DNA from: Trichoplax sp. H2
Lineage: Eukaryota > Placozoa > Uniplacotomia > Trichoplacea
Assembly: GCA_003344405.1 (NCBI GenBank)
Contig: NOWV01000067.1
Location: 186,001-250,000, forward strand
DNA length: 64,000 bases
Reading direction: 5' to 3'
The position numbers were made by a program, and so were the translations under genes. This document shows positions 62,367 through 64,000 of the stretch, piece by piece. The notes below the pieces were generated by a model. It was given only the letters and a program-made list of their open reading frames with translations, was not told the DNA's origin and searched no databases. Numbering within the stretch: the first letter of the stretch is position 1; every line of letters begins with the position of its first letter.

Positions 62367-64000
62367 TTTTATTGGAATGACTAGATCAACATAATAATAT
62401 TATTATGACATGACCTGTAATTTGTATTTTCCGTTATAATAATCCTGTAAAAGGTATTGTACATTTACTGGTGTGGTATAATAGGGATAACATGCTTTTT
62501 AAAGGTGTTTCTTAGTTCTAGTGAAAATTTTAACTTGCTTTTGATTGCTGTTAAAGTAAGCTCAAAGGAAGATGTGTTTTATTGATGCGAAGGAATTCAT
62601 GAATTTTTCTCTTTAAAAGATTATTTCTTAATTTCACAGTAGCACGCTCTAACTCAATTATTGCAAATAAAGGTTGCGTGTTATTTCTCCTTTATATTAC
62701 TCATCGGCAATACCGCACTGCACTACAATATCGTATTATATATTCATTGTTGATCGGATAGTAAAGATCAAGAATTACTAAGAGCTGTTGTTCTTGTAGT
62801 ACATTGCTGCAATGGCCAGAATTCGCTGTAGATTAAGAATTCACACAAAATAAATTTATCCAATTACTGGGGATGTGAATAAGGAGTTTGTTCCTACAAG
62901 TATGTTATCACTATTCAAGTTTGTCGATTTGTAAACCTGATCTGTTAATAATTAATGGATAGTCTATTATTGATTTTATTATGCGATCAAAGTACTATAT
63001 AATGTAAAAGCACATATCATAAGAGAATTAATCCCATGGTTACGGTATTACCATGCTCTCCAAGTATCTGCATGAAGCATCAAGATCGAAATTACTTTAT
63101 ATCATTTAATTGAAGTTTACGTGTAGCATAAAGCTCATGGTACGGTATAAATCATACGAATGTTGTAGTTGTGTTGTCGAAATTATACATTAATAGCAGG
63201 GTAAGCCCAATAAGACATCCGTCGTCTGATACCATTAGCTATATGGTATATCAAGCATTTTCAAATTTCAAACAGTACTTAATATTATCTTACTGAAGTA
63301 AGGAATATAGATTGCTAAAATAGATAAAATCACTTTATTGATAGTTAAGAAGAAAGTAGCTTCTATGACTGACGGTGATCATTATTGAAATTAGACTGTA
63401 TTGAAAATGATCAATTTTAGGAGAGCATGTTAACTGATAAGTACGTATAACACGACCGTTCGAAAATAGTGACTTTATCAATGCAGTAGCATAAAATTAA
63501 ATCAGTGATAGTAAAGCTACAACATTTTTGTAAGCTAACTGAAAATAATAAAAGCTAAGTGGGTTTAAGTATACGCACATTTACAAAGAGCTAAGATACT
63601 AGATTAATGTTATACAGCGCAATAGCAAGGATATAAAACTGAGAGATATTTTATTTGAAAGTTGACTCGCTAGTACAATTACAAGTACATCAAAATGTTT
63701 TATTGCGTTATAATGTCACTAATATGAAGTGATTTCATTAAACCGATTTGTGTTCCAAGTTGTTTATTGTTGAGTATGCAAAATAAGTATGTACAAATTT
63801 TTAGCAGTTTTTGACGATGCTACGACAAGTTGAAAATAGTTATAAAAATTGCTAGTAGCTGTTCACTTTGATAATAGATCAGGTTCGGCGGCTGTTGTTG
63901 TATCTTGACTTGGGCTCTATCATTATCAATTTTTCTTTTATGTTAAGATTTCCAAAAATTTGGATTAGCGGCCATTCGTTTTTGAAAATTTTCAAACCAC
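62367..64000. other. intergenic right end
   Basis: A+T-rich sequence after MRI1 with the candidate AATAAA at 62666. No gene, RNA or repeat can be supported to the end of the window. Confidence 0.5.

Overview
This is an A+T-rich eukaryotic (animal) nuclear window. It carries conserved single-copy metazoan genes with many short GT-AG introns (roughly 70-300 bp), some very small exons, short intergenic gaps and dispersed GTAC-rich palindromes. The gene set (mitochondrial ABCB8-type transporter, proteasome ATPase PSMC3, TEN1, ZIP metal transporters, H6PD, PM20D2-type peptidases, MRI1) and the compact layout fit an early-branching animal such as a placozoan (Trichoplax-like). That assignment is inference, because no rRNA or mitochondrial marker is present.

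Layout. 1-10.9 kb is gene-poor, with old degenerate repeats (a ~220-bp pair at 0.75-1.15 kb, a ~90-bp series at 7.8-9.2 kb). 10.9-12.0 kb holds a ~185-bp tandem array next to a decayed-looking, minus-strand STAND/NB-ARC-like coding fragment. 13.1-17.6 kb (+) is a 20-exon ABCB8-like gene, convergent with an 18-exon PSMC3 gene (17.9-20.7 kb, -); the two appear to share a bidirectional AATAAA signal. 22.1-24.7 kb is an interval unique to one copy of a duplication; it holds GTAC-palindrome clusters, an unresolved coding-like segment and a one-exon TEN1-like gene. 21.1-33.0 kb and 35.6-45.4 kb are two copies of one direct segmental duplication, each carrying an 8-exon ZIP8/ZIP14-like metal transporter on the minus strand. 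The spacer between them has a 141-bp tandem array and a foldback element. 46.1-48.5 kb (-) is an intronless H6PD (ER glucose-6-phosphate dehydrogenase/6-phosphogluconolactonase). 50.7-57.0 kb has three intronless M20-family (PM20D2-like) paralogues in -,+,- orientation. 58.7-62.4 kb (+) is a 3-exon MRI1 of the methionine salvage pathway. The rest to 64 kb shows no gene I can support.

The genes do not form an operon; they are independent housekeeping or metabolic genes. The most unusual biology is in the duplicated ZIP pair. Copy A keeps a histidine cluster in the loop after membrane helix 2 but has Ser in place of the conserved Asn of the helix-4 metal motif. Copy B keeps that Asn but has lost the histidine cluster. 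The window also contrasts intron-dense genes with intronless ones (three M20 genes, H6PD, TEN1). Exon boundaries were derived by eye from frame, homology and GT-AG sites; the ABCB8, PSMC3, both ZIP and MRI1 models all join to whole codon numbers.
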